NCBI RefSeq assembly: GCF_017165765.1
Contig: NZ_JAFGZD010000004.1
Location: forward strand, 310,001 to 374,000
DNA: 64,000 nucleotides
Direction of reading: 5' to 3'
Source of the DNA: Pseudomonas capsici
Lineage (GTDB): Bacteria; Pseudomonadota; Gammaproteobacteria; Pseudomonadales; Pseudomonadaceae
The translations under genes were made by a program, and so were the position numbers. The notes under the pieces were generated by a model. The model ran no database searches and was not told where the DNA came from. It saw only the letters and a list, made by a program, of their open reading frames with translations. How positions within the stretch are numbered: position 1 is the stretch's first letter; every line of letters starts with the position of its first letter. Positions 37,515 to 48,177 of the stretch are shown piece by piece.

Positions 37515-40260
37515 GATAACCTTGAATGCCTTTGTCGAGGAAGCTCTCTACTTTGGCGCCGGTAACGCCGCCCAGTCCCTTCAACACAATTTGTAGGAAT
37601 ACGCCGCGGTCGCCTTTCTCGTTCTGAGGAGCAGCCTGGCTGTATTCGTCGTAGTCGACCCAGTAGCGATTGATCAGACGCAGTTTCCAACAGCAGTTGT
37701 CGTACTCGAAACCACCAAAGGCTTCAAGGGTACGGTCGCGGTTGTAGTCATACTGCCAGCGGCTGATAAGGCTCCATTGCGGCACGATCGGCCAGATGAC
37801 CGAGAAATCGTGTTGCTGGATCTTGTAGTAGTCCTTCACGTAGCCGGGTTGACCAGGAGTGCCATAGTCACCGCCGCCCACTGTCCAGCGACCGGTGTTC
37901 TCGTCGTAGCGGACCTGGTCGTTGCGATAGCGATAACCGGCGTTGATGATCTTGCCCGGATTATCTTCAGGCTGGTAATGCAGCATGGTGCTGCCCGAAC
38001 GCGTGCTGCGGCTGTCCGGATCCCAGTTGAAGTCGGAATTGATACGGAAGTCGCGGTTGAAGCGATATTCGTGCTCCAGCGCATAAGGCGAAACCTTGGC
38101 CTTGGCATCGTCGCGGTCGGCAAAGGTGATGCCTGGCAGTTGAACCTTGCGGTCCTTGAAGTAAACCGCCTGACCAATGCTGAAGCGCTGACGCTCGAAG
38201 CCGTTCTCTTCGATCCAGCGGTTGGTGACACCGAAGGAAAGCTTGTTCTCGTCACCGATGCGGTCGTAACCGGTAAAGCGGTTGTCGCGGAACAGGGACG
38301 AGTAGTTGAACGTGCTTTCACTGGTATCGAAAACCGGAATGTCGTCCTGGTTCTCTTCCGGCACGTAGAGATAGAACATGCGTGGTTCCAGCGTCTGGCG
38401 ATAATCCTTGCCGAACCACTGGGTATTGCGGTCGAAGTACAGGCCGCTGTCTACGCTCACGATAGGCAGGCTGCGGGTCTGCTTGCTTTCGAAGTCAGGC
38501 ACGGCGGCTCTGCCGCGGCTGTCCAGATCCAGGTCGTACTGGGTATAGACATACTTCAGCTTCGGCGTCAGGAAACCATAGGTCCAGTTCATCGGCAGGC
38601 TGACCGACGGTGCCAGGTTCAGACGATCGCCGTTGGCGCGGGCCAGGCCGCCGACGTTGGTGTCCAGACGGGCCTCCGGGTTGCCGTCCTTGTCGAAGTA
38701 GGTACCGGTCTGCAGGTCGCGCTCGAAACGCACGGCTTCGGTTTCATAATCGAAACGCAGGCCGGCCGGGTTGTATGGCAGCGTGCCGTTGAGCGTGAGC
38801 TGTGGCACTCGGTCATACGGGGTGATGTTGGCGATCGATGCCAGCTTGTAGGCATGGACGTTGAGCATTGCCCGGTAGCTGTCACCGCGATAGGTCAGGG
38901 ACCCTTGCTGGTTGAGGAACTCGGGGGTCTTCACGCCGATCTGGTCGGTGTCCAGATCCTGGAAGTAGTACGGGTCGCTGATGTCGGTGTAGTCGACCTT
39001 GGTCAGCCAGCGGGAGTCAAGACCACCGGTGTGCTGCCAGTTGAGCATCCAGCGCTTTTTCTCGTACTCGGACTGCAGTCTGCGCTCGTCATCTTCGTCA
39101 TTGAGGTAAGCGCCGCCGAACTGGCCTTCGCTGCTCTTGGTGAGATAACGGAACTCGCCTTCCATCAACAGACCACGGTCGGCCATGTAGCGTGGATACA
39201 ACGTGGCGTCGTAGTTGGGCGCCAGGTTGAAGTAGTAAGGCGTGACCAGGGTGAAGCCGTTGTCGCCACCGGCTGCAATGGTCGGCGGCAGGAAGCCGGA
39301 CTGGCGACGGTCGTCGATCGGGAAGTAGATATACGGCGTGTAGAGTACCGGTATGTCCTTGACCCGCAGCGTGACGTTGGTCGCGGTGCCGAAACCGGTA
39401 GCCGGGTTCAGCGTGATGTTGTTGCCCTTGAGCGTCCAGGCATTGCTGCCCGGTTCGCAGGAGGTATAGGTACCGTCCTTGAGGCGGATGATCGCGTTCT
39501 CTGCACGTTTTGCGTAGCGTGCGTTACCGCGAATGTTCGACTTGTGCAGGACGTATTCCGCGTTGTCGACCTGGGCTTCGCCGGTGTCGAGTTGCAGTTC
39601 GGCACGGTCGCCGACGATCAGGGCACCGTTGTCGCGCAAACGGACATCGCCGTTGAGTTCGCCACGGTTCTCGGCCTGATACAGAGCTGCTTCCTGAGCC
39701 TGGGCCTGCATGCTGCCCTGACGCAGGACGACATCGCCAGCCAGGGTCGCGATCTGCTGTTCCTGCTCGTAGCGCGATGCCTTGGCACCGACGAACAGGG
39801 GAGCATCGCTCTTGGGCGTCTTGTCATCCATGCCTGGACGGATCGGCTCGACATAGGCACCCGAGCAATAAGGACCGGTTTCGGCCAATTGCGCAGCAGT
39901 GAGCTTTTCACGGGGAACCCAGTCAAGGTGGCTGTAGTCAGCACTACGCGACGCCAGGCCTTTGCCCTTGGCTTCGCTGACCAGCCTGGTCGTGTCGACC
40001 GTCTTGCCAGTCGTGGTGCCTTGGGAAGTCACGGTGCCGTTGGAGCTGACCTCTGTCGCGTTGTGCACGGGACGTGGAGGCAGCGCTGCAGCAGCCGTAT
40101 TCGATTTCGGCGCACAGTTCCAGGCACCCGAAGCAGAGACTGAGCAGTCATACTGTTCCGCGGCAACCACGAACTGAGTGGCCAGGGGTTGCATCGCCAG
40201 CAGACTGCCGGTTACGAGCAACGGAAATTTTTTACGAAACGCGGGGGATTTCAATGCCAT
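37489..40260 (-). CDS. lptD: LPS-assembly protein LptD
   Basis: The 923-residue outer-membrane protein has a signal peptide, a long disordered segment to about 130, an OstA/LptA-like beta-jellyroll domain (about 160-310) and a C-terminal beta-barrel of alternating strands. With LptE it inserts LPS in the outer leaflet. It is first in the operon lptD-surA-pdxA-rsmA-apaG-apaH and diverges from amgK. Confidence 0.97.
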   Translation of the reverse strand: MALKSPAFRKKFPLLVTGSLLAMQPLATQFVVAAEQYDCSVSASGAWNCAPKSNTAAAALPPRPVHNATEVSSNGTVTSQGTTTGKTVDTTRLVSEAKGKGLASRSADYSHLDWVPREKLTAAQLAETGPYCSGAYVEPIRPGMDDKTPKSDAPLFVGAKASRYEQEQQIATLAGDVVLRQGSMQAQAQEAALYQAENRGELNGDVRLRDNGALIVGDRAELQLDTGEAQVDNAEYVLHKSNIRGNARYAKRAENAIIRLKDGTYTSCEPGSNAWTLKGNNITLNPATGFGTATNVTLRVKDIPVLYTPYIYFPIDDRRQSGFLPPTIAAGGDNGFTLVTPYYFNLAPNYDATLYPRYMADRGLLMEGEFRYLTKSSEGQFGGAYLNDEDDERRLQSEYEKKRWMLNWQHTGGLDSRWLTKVDYTDISDPYYFQDLDTDQIGVKTPEFLNQQGSLTYRGDSYRAMLNVHAYKLASIANITPYDRVPQLTLNGTLPYNPAGLRFDYETEAVRFERDLQTGTYFDKDGNPEARLDTNVGGLARANGDRLNLAPSVSLPMNWTYGFLTPKLKYVYTQYDLDLDSRGRAAVPDFESKQTRSLPIVSVDSGLYFDRNTQWFGKDYRQTLEPRMFYLYVPEENQDDIPVFDTSESTFNYSSLFRDNRFTGYDRIGDENKLSFGVTNRWIEENGFERQRFSIGQAVYFKDRKVQLPGITFADRDDAKAKVSPYALEHEYRFNRDFRINSDFNWDPDSRSTRSGSTMLHYQPEDNPGKIINAGYRYRNDQVRYDENTGRWTVGGGDYGTPGQPGYVKDYYKIQQHDFSVIWPIVPQWSLISRWQYDYNRDRTLEAFGGFEYDNCCWKLRLINRYWVDYDEYSQAAPQNEKGDRGVFLQIVLKGLGGVTGAKVESFLDKGIQGYREREDQAF

Positions 40261-40389
40261 CTTATTAGTCCGGGCTTCCTGCGCGCCATCTGCCCGCGGG
40301 GGGGCCGCACGCCTCTCGATGGGCTGAAAAAGATCCCGGATAATAAAGCATGACCCGCTTGACGGCTAGCGCCGTCGGAGACCCTTGTA

Positions 40390-41403
40390 ATGTCAGACCA
40401 AGATATACGCCTTCAATCCCTGAAAGTTTGGCTCGATGAGCAGTTGCCAGCGCTCTTTGCCAGACAGCAATGGGGCGCCGTACCCCCGGCCACGTTGACT
40501 GCGGCCAGTAGTGACGCAAGTTTTCGTCGCTACTTCCGCTGGGAAGGCGGTGATAAAACTTTTATTGTCATGGATGCGCCTCCACCGCAGGAAAACTGCA
40601 AACCCTTCGTGGATATCGCTCATTTATTGGCCAGCTCGGGTATTAATGTTCCGAAAATTCATGCCGAAGACCTGACGCAGGGTTTTTTGCTGCTCAGTGA
40701 TCTGGGGCGTCAGACTTATCTGGATGTCATCGATGCGGACAACGCCGATGCGTTGTTTGCCGATGCCATCGAAGCGTTGCTGACCTATCAGCAACTGCCG
40801 ATGGATGCGCCATTGCCCAGCTATGACGTAGCCTTGTTGCGTCGTGAGCTGGAGCTTTTCCCCGAGTGGTATGTAAAGCGGCACCTGGGTATCGAAATGG
40901 ACTCCGCGCAACTGGCCAGTTGGCAGCATGTCAGCGACCTGTTGATCGAGAGCGCCCTGGCGCAGCCCAAAGTGCTGGTGCATCGCGACTATATGCCGCG
41001 CAACCTGATGATCAGTGAGCCCAATCCGGGCGTGCTGGATTTCCAGGATGCGGTCTACGGGCCGGTCACTTATGACATTACCTGCCTGTTCAAGGATGCG
41101 TTCCTGAGCTGGCCTGAAGAGCGCGTTGCCGGTTGGCTGAACACGTACTGGAACAAGGCGCGGGCCTTGGGTATTGCCGTTCATGAAGACTTCGCCGCGT
41201 TTTCGCGGGCCAGTGATCTGATGGGTGTTCAGCGACACTTGAAGGTCATCGGGATTTTCGCGCGTATCTGTCACCGTGATGGCAAACCGCGCTATCTGGG
41301 CGATGTACCGCGCTTCTTCTCGTATATAGAGGCTGTGGTGTCGCGACGTCCCGAACTGGCAGAACTGGGGCAACTGCTGACCAGCCTGCGCCCGGCGACG
41401 TGA
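40390..41403 (+). CDS. amgK: N-acetylmuramate/N-acetylglucosamine kinase AmgK
   Basis: The 337-residue aminoglycoside-phosphotransferase-fold kinase has the HRDYMPRNLM catalytic loop and VLDFQDAVYGP metal site. With MurU it forms the pseudomonad cell-wall recycling bypass that yields UDP-MurNAc without the first Mur steps and gives intrinsic fosfomycin resistance. The murU gene follows after 46 bases. Confidence 0.93.
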   Translation: MSDQDIRLQSLKVWLDEQLPALFARQQWGAVPPATLTAASSDASFRRYFRWEGGDKTFIVMDAPPPQENCKPFVDIAHLLASSGINVPKIHAEDLTQGFLLLSDLGRQTYLDVIDADNADALFADAIEALLTYQQLPMDAPLPSYDVALLRRELELFPEWYVKRHLGIEMDSAQLASWQHVSDLLIESALAQPKVLVHRDYMPRNLMISEPNPGVLDFQDAVYGPVTYDITCLFKDAFLSWPEERVAGWLNTYWNKARALGIAVHEDFAAFSRASDLMGVQRHLKVIGIFARICHRDGKPRYLGDVPRFFSYIEAVVSRRPELAELGQLLTSLRPAT

Positions 41404-41419
41404 GGCAGGATTATTTTGA

Positions 41420-42121
<702 letters not shown>

Positions 42122-42889
42122 ATGCTGTGGCCAGGCACACTGCTCGGCGCCGGAGCCGGATATGCCATTGCCGATATTCCGGGCGCGATGCTCGGTGCCT
42201 TGCTGGGGCAGGCGCTTGATCGCCGGTTGCAACTGCACACCTGGGCGCATGTGCGTGAGCGCCTGGGTGGACGTTCGGCGGTACGTGACGAGGATCTGCT
42301 GTTCGTGCTGCTGGGACGTCTGGCCAAAAGTGGCGGGCGGGTCATGGCCAGCCATATTCATCAGGCGCGGGCGGAAATGCGTCGCTTGAACATGGATGAG
42401 GCTGCACAGCGTCTTGCCATTGCCGCTTTCAATCGTGGCAAGGACGGTGCTGATGGATTGCGCGGTTATCTGCGCCGTCTGCGCGGTCAGTCGGATATGG
42501 CCGAGGGCCTGCTGCGGGCTTGCTGGCGCATGGCCTGGGCCGACGGCAAGGTGACCCGCATCGAGCGTGAACTGATCGGGGCCTGGGGAATGTGGCTGGG
42601 CTGGTCGGAGCTGAAAGTCGAGGCACTGGCTGCCGAGCATGACCCGATGAAGAGGCCGCCGGTCAGCAGCTCTGACGAATACAGCGGGGCGTTGTCACTG
42701 CTGGGTGTGCAGGCCGATACCGACCCGGCGAGCATCAAGCGTGCCTACCGTCGTCTGCTCAGCCGACATCATCCGGACAAGATCGCAGGTGGCGGTGCCA
42801 ATACGTTGCAAGTGCGTGTTGCCACCGAAAAGACCAGCGAGCTGCACAGCGCCTACAGGGTGATCAAGGCGCGTCGCGGGTTTCGTTAA
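42122..42889 (+). CDS. TerB/DnaJ-domain co-chaperone-like protein (DjlA-like)
   Basis: The 255-residue protein has a glycine-rich hydrophobic N-terminus (GTLLGAGAGYAIADIPGAMLGALLG), a TerB-like helical domain and a C-terminal J-domain with AYRRLLSRHHPDKI, including the HPD loop. Layout matches DjlA-type co-chaperones, which stimulate DnaK at the membrane. It abuts murU without a gap. Confidence 0.85.
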   Translation: MLWPGTLLGAGAGYAIADIPGAMLGALLGQALDRRLQLHTWAHVRERLGGRSAVRDEDLLFVLLGRLAKSGGRVMASHIHQARAEMRRLNMDEAAQRLAIAAFNRGKDGADGLRGYLRRLRGQSDMAEGLLRACWRMAWADGKVTRIERELIGAWGMWLGWSELKVEALAAEHDPMKRPPVSSSDEYSGALSLLGVQADTDPASIKRAYRRLLSRHHPDKIAGGGANTLQVRVATEKTSELHSAYRVIKARRGFR

Positions 42890-42890
42890 G

Positions 42891-42980
42891 TAGGAGGGGC
42901 CTTGGCCGCGACGACTTGCTTACAGGAAACACATTTCCAGCGCCTGAAAAGCTGGCTGTCGCGGCCAAGGCCCCTCCCAC
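42891..42980. repeat. REPIN: inverted REP doublet
   Basis: TAGGAGGGGCCTTGGCCGCGA (42891-42911, read in two halves: TAGGAGGGGCC, TTGGCCGCGA) is inverted at 42959-42980 as TCGCGGCC / AAGGCCCCTCCCAC. The 47-base centre and the terminal REPs form a long hairpin. It lies between two convergent genes. Confidence 0.85.
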
Positions 42981-42995
42981 CAGTGACAGATGCCT

Positions 42996-43955
42996 TCACT
43001 CAGCCTCTACCCAGCCCCGGATGCGACGAAAGATCTGTTCCTGTTCGGCGTCTTCATTACCCACAATGTTGACCAGCGCAACCTGAGTAAAGCCTGCGCC
43101 CTTGGCTCGCTTGCTGGCTTGCAGGCGGGAGCTGGCTGCCTGAGGAGACTGATTCCTGTAGATGAAATCTGCGGTCTTCATTTTCAGTGTCGGCACCAGT
43201 TCCAGCAGTGAAGGCTTGGCATTGACCGGCTCCCGGGCCGCAACCATTGCGAATTTTTGCACCAGCGGAGATTGCCGTTCGTTCAGGAAGCGTGCTGCCC
43301 AATAGGCACCGCTGCTATGGCCGACCAGCACGATACTGCGTGCCTTGTTCTGCTGGGCGAAAGCGATCGCGCTTTCGATGCGGGCAAAGATGTGTTCGGC
43401 GTCTGCCTTGGCGCGCTCCTCGGCCTCTGCGGCTTTTGCGACCTCGTCACCGGCCTGCGCCTGGGTATCGGCGGCCTTGGCGGCATCATCTTTGGGCGCA
43501 TCCTTGGATTTTTCTTCCGTGGCAGGTGCATCCGGCTCGCGTGGCATGAGGGCTTCGTCCTGCACGTCGGGCAGGGTGATGCTCAGCGTGGCCCAGCCGG
43601 TATCCGGAAACTTGCGACGCAGCGGGCCGACGATATCCGGCCAGTCCGCCGACTCGCCTGCACCCGGCAGCAGAATCACCGCGCCTTTCGGTTCGGCGCT
43701 GTTGGCCGGTTTCCAGAGTGCCAGGAAGCTCTCGTCACCGGCCTGCAGTTGCTGCAGATCCTGAGGCGGCAGTTGACGTTCGAGGGCGATGGCATCTTCC
43801 TGTGCCCGGGTCAGCAGCGACGCGCGTTCCACGGGGGCTTCGGCGGAGGCGGCATCCTTGGCCGGTGCAGGATCGGCAGCCACCACCGGCAGCGCACAAG
43901 GTACTATCAGCGACAGGAGCAATGCAGGAAGCGTTGCGCGAAAGGTATGGGGCAT
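42996..43955 (-). CDS. DUF3530 family periplasmic alpha/beta-hydrolase-like protein
   Basis: The 319-residue protein has a signal peptide (about 1-27) and a hydrolase-like core with VILLPGAGESADWP and IVLVGHSSGAYWAARFL, a serine elbow GHSSG. An alanine/lysine/aspartate-rich stretch in the middle (about 125-170) is a likely low-complexity insertion. The position matches PA0599. Function unknown. Confidence 0.8.
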   Translation of the reverse strand: MPHTFRATLPALLLSLIVPCALPVVAADPAPAKDAASAEAPVERASLLTRAQEDAIALERQLPPQDLQQLQAGDESFLALWKPANSAEPKGAVILLPGAGESADWPDIVGPLRRKFPDTGWATLSITLPDVQDEALMPREPDAPATEEKSKDAPKDDAAKAADTQAQAGDEVAKAAEAEERAKADAEHIFARIESAIAFAQQNKARSIVLVGHSSGAYWAARFLNERQSPLVQKFAMVAAREPVNAKPSLLELVPTLKMKTADFIYRNQSPQAASSRLQASKRAKGAGFTQVALVNIVGNEDAEQEQIFRRIRGWVEAE

Positions 43956-44061
43956 CGAATATTCCAGGCCAGAAACTATTCTGGCAGCCTAATGCGTTGA
44001 TCGGTATTTGTCAGGTCCCGGGACGGTGCATGGCCACCAAACGAAAACACACGAGAATGAC

Positions 44062-46074
44062 ATGACGGGTCTTCTGCGCATCGGTTTTATCGGCTGCCTG
44101 GCTTTGCTCTTGATGGCCCAGGTGGCGAATGCACGGGCTGATGAATCAGAACCTGCCGTGCACGCATTGTTGAGTCAGGAGCAGCGCACCTGGCTGGATC
44201 AGCATGGCCCGTTGCGTGTCGGTCTGGTAATGCACGCGCCTTATGCCCAGTTCGATCAGCGTCTGCAGCAACTCTCCGGCGCCAACGTCGATTTGATGAA
44301 CGCGCTGGCAGCGGCGTTGCAGGTGGAGTTGCTGTGGCGCAACTTTCCCGATCAGGCTGCGCTGGAAAAGGCCGTTGCGGCGGGGCAGGTGGACCTGGCA
44401 CCCGGGTTGATGCAAACCCCGTCCGGGCTGCGCACCTGGATGTTTTCCGATCCTTATCTGCGGGTTTCGCAACTGGTGATCGGAGAGCGCGATGGCAGCT
44501 CCGGGGTGGATATGGAAAAGGTCGACGAGCGTTCGCGAGTGGTCGTGCGCATGCCGAGCCCGACTGCCGATTACCTGCGCAGCAATTACCCCCACCTGAA
44601 TCTGCAAGGCGTACCTCTGGAGCGTCAGGCCCTGCAATTGTTGCTGAGTCAGCAGGCGCGCTATGCCGTGGTGGACGAAGCGCAGCTCAGCCGCCTGTTC
44701 CGCGAGCCGGAGTTCGCCGGGCTGGCCGTGGTGGGCGACATCGGCCTGCCGCAACTGCTGCGGGTGGCGACACGTCGGGACCTGCCGCAACTGGCCGCTA
44801 TCGTCAGCGAAGGCTTGCATGTGATTCCGGCCAAGGAGCTGGATCAACTGCATACGCGCTGGATGCCGCTCAAATCTTCGCGGTTCAGTGAGTCGCCCGG
44901 GCTGTGGCAGAACCTCTGCCTGCTGTTGCTGGTGATGCTGCTGGCCTGTCTTGCGATTGTGCTCTGGCAACGCCGCCAGCAGCAGGCCCTGGAGCAGGAA
45001 CTGTTCGATGCGCGGGAAGACATTGCCCGGCGTGTCGAAGGCGAGGAAGGTCTGCGGCTGGCGCAGTTTTCCATCGATCAGAGCACGGTGGGCATTCTCT
45101 GGGTCAACTGGGACAGCCGGGTGCGCTATGCCAACCATGCGGCAGAATCGATGCTCGGTTATGGGCCGGGCGGGGTGGTGGACCGCCCGCTGATCGATTT
45201 CGAGCCCGGTCTGCACATGGATCGCTGGCTGAACCTGTGGAAGAACGCCCGTTCGATGGAAGACAGCCCGCAGGTGTTCGAGACCAACTGCATCCGCGCC
45301 GATGGCAGCGTGTTGCCTGCCGATGTATCCCTGAGTTTTCTGCGTTTTCGCGAGGCGGAATATCTGGTGGTATTCCTCAGTGACGTCACTGAGCGTCGGC
45401 GGGTCCACGACCAGTTGCGCGAGTTGTCGGCGCACCTGGAAAGCGTCCGCGAAGAGGAAAAGGCCCGTATCGCTCGCGAGGTTCACGATGAATTGGGGCA
45501 GATGCTGACGGTGCTGAAGCTGGAAACGTCCATGTGCGAGCTGGCCTATGCCGATCTCGACCCTGGCTTGAGCGAGCGACTGAACAGTATGAAGCGTCTG
45601 ATCGCTCAGCTATTCCAGTTGATCCGTGACGTCGCCACGGCCCTGCGTCCGCCGATTCTCGATGCCGGTATTGCTTCGGCTATCGAATGGCAGGCCCGGC
45701 GTTTCGAAGCCCGCACGCAGATCCCTTGTCTGGTGCAGGTGCCGGACAATCTGCCGACGCTCAGTGATGCCCGGGCCACCGGTATGTTTCGCATTCTTCA
45801 GGAGGCGCTGACCAACGTCATGCGCCACGCTCAGGCGCATACGGTCGAAGTCAGTCTGACGCTGGAAGACGATGTGATGTGCATGAGCATTGCCGATGAC
45901 GGGCAGGGTTTTGTGATGCAGTCTCAGGGGCCTGTTTCGTTCGGTCTGGTGGGCATGCGCGAGCGTGTCCTGATGCTCGGCGGCAGACTGGAACTGGACA
46001 GCGAGGTCGGAGAAGGCACAACCTTGCGCGCATACATTCCGTTGGACCCCGTTGGGCAGGAGCGAGAACATTGA
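44062..46074 (+). CDS. agtS: Hybrid-sensor histidine kinase with periplasmic binding domain (AgtS-like)
   Basis: The 670-residue protein has a signal peptide, a periplasmic solute-binding domain of the SBP_bac_3 type (about 50-250), a membrane helix near 280-298, a PAS domain (about 335-450), the HisKA_3 dimerisation/phosphate-accepting region with IAREVHDELGQ (His475) and a C-terminal HATPase. Start ATG 44062 is chosen over 44008 because it opens the signal peptide. PAO1 AgtS (PA0600) is at the same locus and is known for amino-acid/aminovalerate sensing. The identification rests on order and domain layout. Confidence 0.88.
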   Translation: MTGLLRIGFIGCLALLLMAQVANARADESEPAVHALLSQEQRTWLDQHGPLRVGLVMHAPYAQFDQRLQQLSGANVDLMNALAAALQVELLWRNFPDQAALEKAVAAGQVDLAPGLMQTPSGLRTWMFSDPYLRVSQLVIGERDGSSGVDMEKVDERSRVVVRMPSPTADYLRSNYPHLNLQGVPLERQALQLLLSQQARYAVVDEAQLSRLFREPEFAGLAVVGDIGLPQLLRVATRRDLPQLAAIVSEGLHVIPAKELDQLHTRWMPLKSSRFSESPGLWQNLCLLLLVMLLACLAIVLWQRRQQQALEQELFDAREDIARRVEGEEGLRLAQFSIDQSTVGILWVNWDSRVRYANHAAESMLGYGPGGVVDRPLIDFEPGLHMDRWLNLWKNARSMEDSPQVFETNCIRADGSVLPADVSLSFLRFREAEYLVVFLSDVTERRRVHDQLRELSAHLESVREEEKARIAREVHDELGQMLTVLKLETSMCELAYADLDPGLSERLNSMKRLIAQLFQLIRDVATALRPPILDAGIASAIEWQARRFEARTQIPCLVQVPDNLPTLSDARATGMFRILQEALTNVMRHAQAHTVEVSLTLEDDVMCMSIADDGQGFVMQSQGPVSFGLVGMRERVLMLGGRLELDSEVGEGTTLRAYIPLDPVGQEREH

Positions 46075-46700
46075 TTCGTGTACTGGTCGCTGAAGACCAC
46101 ACCATCGTGCGTGAGGGCATAAAGCAGCTTATCGGCCTGGCGAAGGACCTGCTCGTCGTGGGCGAGGCCAGCAATGGCGAACAGTTGCTCGAAACCCTGC
46201 GCAACGTGCCCTGCGAAGTGGTGCTGCTGGATATTTCCATGCCGGGCGTCAACGGGCTCGAAGCGATCCCCAGGATCCGGGCGTTGAATAACCCGCCGGT
46301 GATTCTGGTGCTGTCGATGCACGACGAAGCGCAAATGGCTGCCCGCGCCCTGAAGATCGGGGCAGCAGGTTATGCCACCAAGGACAGCGATCCGGCCTTG
46401 CTGCTGACAGCCATTCGTCGGGTTGCGGCCGGTGGGCGTTATATCGATCCGGACCTGGCGGATCGCATGGTTTTCGAGGTCGGTCTGACCGACAGTCGCC
46501 CGCTGCATTCGCTGTTGTCGGAGCGCGAGTTTTCGGTCTTCGAGCGCCTGGCTCAGGGCGCCAACGTCAATGACATCGCTCAGCAACTGGCCCTGAGCAG
46601 CAAGACCATCAGTACTCACAAGGCACGCCTGATGCAGAAGATGAACCTGCACTCACTGGCGGACCTGGTGAAATATGCTATGGAGCACAAGCTGCTCTGA
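46071..46700 (+). CDS. agtR: NarL/FixJ-type response regulator (AgtR-like)
   Basis: The 209-residue protein starts at a TTG with IRVLVAEDHTIVREG, has a receiver domain with the acceptor Asp in VVLLDISMPGVNG and a LuxR-type helix-turn-helix (VNDIAQQLALSSKTISTHKARLMQKM). It overlaps agtS by four bases. It presumably activates the adjacent transporter genes. Confidence 0.9.
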   Translation: MIRVLVAEDHTIVREGIKQLIGLAKDLLVVGEASNGEQLLETLRNVPCEVVLLDISMPGVNGLEAIPRIRALNNPPVILVLSMHDEAQMAARALKIGAAGYATKDSDPALLLTAIRRVAAGGRYIDPDLADRMVFEVGLTDSRPLHSLLSEREFSVFERLAQGANVNDIAQQLALSSKTISTHKARLMQKMNLHSLADLVKYAMEHKLL

Positions 46701-46718
46701 TCCAAAAACGACAACGTA

Positions 46719-46793
46719 CAAGCGAATTCATTCGTGAAAGGAGGTTGCACTGTAGTATCAGACAGGGCGCTTTCCCGAATGAATTCGGTCCCA
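46719..46793. repeat. Pseudomonas REP-type inverted pair
   Basis: GAATTCATTCG (46724-46734) and CGAATGAATTC (46776-46786) are 11-base inverted arms, flanked by sequence typical of the GTGGGACCGAATTCATTCGGGAAAG repeat common in this genus. It lies between agtR and the ABC transporter. Confidence 0.65.
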
Positions 46794-46847
46794 CGGCTAC
46801 AAACCTGTAAAAAATGCCGAATCCTCACTTATCCAATCCCGCCATCC

Positions 46848-46867
46848 TTGTAGGGCAATCCCTACAA
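46848..46867. promoter_or_regulatory. Perfect dyad upstream of agt transporter operon, candidate AgtR operator
   Basis: TTGTAGGG-CAAT-CCCTACAA is a perfect 8-bp dyad with a 4-bp spacer, 104 bases before the first transporter ATG. NarL/FixJ-type regulators bind such sites. The regulator encoded just upstream is the natural candidate, but this is inference. Confidence 0.55.
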
Positions 46868-46971
46868 AGGAGCTTCCAGCCTGCTTAGGCTAATCTCTCC
46901 TTGCCCCCGATTTGCGTGTCATATGGGCTGTTCTAGTCTTGAAACACGCAGACAAAACAAAGGTGTGGGTA

Positions 46972-48096
46972 ATGAGCGACGTCGATTCAAGCGCTGGGGC
47001 AAATGATGTTCTGGTCAGCTTTCGTGGTGTGCAGAAGAGCTACGACGGCGAAGCACTCATCGTCAAAGACCTGAACCTGGATATTCGCAAAGGCGAATTC
47101 CTCACCCTGCTCGGACCGTCGGGTTCCGGCAAGACCACCAGTCTGATGATGCTGGCCGGTTTCGAGACGCCGACCGCGGGCGAAATCCTGCTGGGCGGCC
47201 GTGCCATCAACAACGTGCCGCCGCACAAGCGCGACATCGGCATGGTGTTCCAGAACTACGCATTGTTTCCGCACATGACGGTTGCCGAGAACCTGGCGTT
47301 CCCGCTGTCGGTGCGCGGCATGAGCAAGACCGATATCGCCGAGAAGGTCAAACGCGCACTGGGCATGGTCCAGCTGGATACCTTCGCGCATCGTTATCCG
47401 GCGCAGTTGTCCGGTGGTCAGCAGCAGCGTGTGGCCCTGGCCCGTGCGCTGGTTTTCGAGCCGCAACTGGTGCTGATGGACGAGCCTCTCGGCGCTCTCG
47501 ACAAGCAGTTGCGCGAACACATGCAGATGGAAATCAAGCATCTGCATCAGCGTCTGGGCGTGACGGTGGTCTATGTGACCCACGACCAGGGCGAAGCCCT
47601 GACCATGTCCGATCGGGTTGCGGTATTCCATCAGGGCGAAATCCAGCAGATCGCACCGCCCCGCACGCTTTATGAAGAACCCAGCAACACCTTCGTCGCC
47701 AACTTCATTGGCGAGAACAATCGTCTCAACGGGCGCCTGCTCAGCCAGAACGGCGACCGTTGTGTCGTCGAGCTGGAGCGGGGAGAGAAGGTCGAGGCGC
47801 TGGCAATCAATGTCGGCCAGACCGGCGAGCCGGTCACCTTGTCGATCCGTCCGGAACGCATCAGCCTCAATGGCCGTAGCGAAAGTTGTGTAAACCGTTT
47901 CTCGGGCCGTGTTGCCGAGTTCATCTATCTGGGCGACCACGTTCGTGTGCGCCTGGAAGTGGCAGGCAAGACCGACTTTTTCGTCAAGCAGCCTATCGCC
48001 GAACTGGATGCGGCCTTGAGCGTTGGCGATGTCGTGCCCCTTGGGTGGCAAGTCGAGCACGCTCGCGCGCTCGATCCCTTGCAGCAAGTGCATTGA
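46972..48096 (+). CDS. agtA: ABC transporter ATP-binding protein (AgtA-like)
   Basis: The 374-residue protein has Walker A LLGPSGSGKTTS, signature LSGGQQQRVALARAL, Walker B LVLMDEPLGALD and a C-terminal TOBE domain, as in PotA/spermidine-putrescine family importers. Start 46972 is used since MSDVDSS is preceded by a good Shine-Dalgarno context; the upstream 20 residues look spurious. PAO1 agtABCD import GABA and 5-aminovalerate. Confidence 0.9.
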   Translation: MSDVDSSAGANDVLVSFRGVQKSYDGEALIVKDLNLDIRKGEFLTLLGPSGSGKTTSLMMLAGFETPTAGEILLGGRAINNVPPHKRDIGMVFQNYALFPHMTVAENLAFPLSVRGMSKTDIAEKVKRALGMVQLDTFAHRYPAQLSGGQQQRVALARALVFEPQLVLMDEPLGALDKQLREHMQMEIKHLHQRLGVTVVYVTHDQGEALTMSDRVAVFHQGEIQQIAPPRTLYEEPSNTFVANFIGENNRLNGRLLSQNGDRCVVELERGEKVEALAINVGQTGEPVTLSIRPERISLNGRSESCVNRFSGRVAEFIYLGDHVRVRLEVAGKTDFFVKQPIAELDAALSVGDVVPLGWQVEHARALDPLQQVH

Positions 48097-48177
48097 TCTA
48101 TCGATAAAAGCAACAACAGAGGCGAACGATCGCCCATCCCAATCGCTTACCAACACTGCTCGTGGAGATAAGAATAA

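Noticed and set aside
37777..40143. 788-codon plus-strand open frame
   Set aside because: It lies antisense inside lptD and has no domain-like content.
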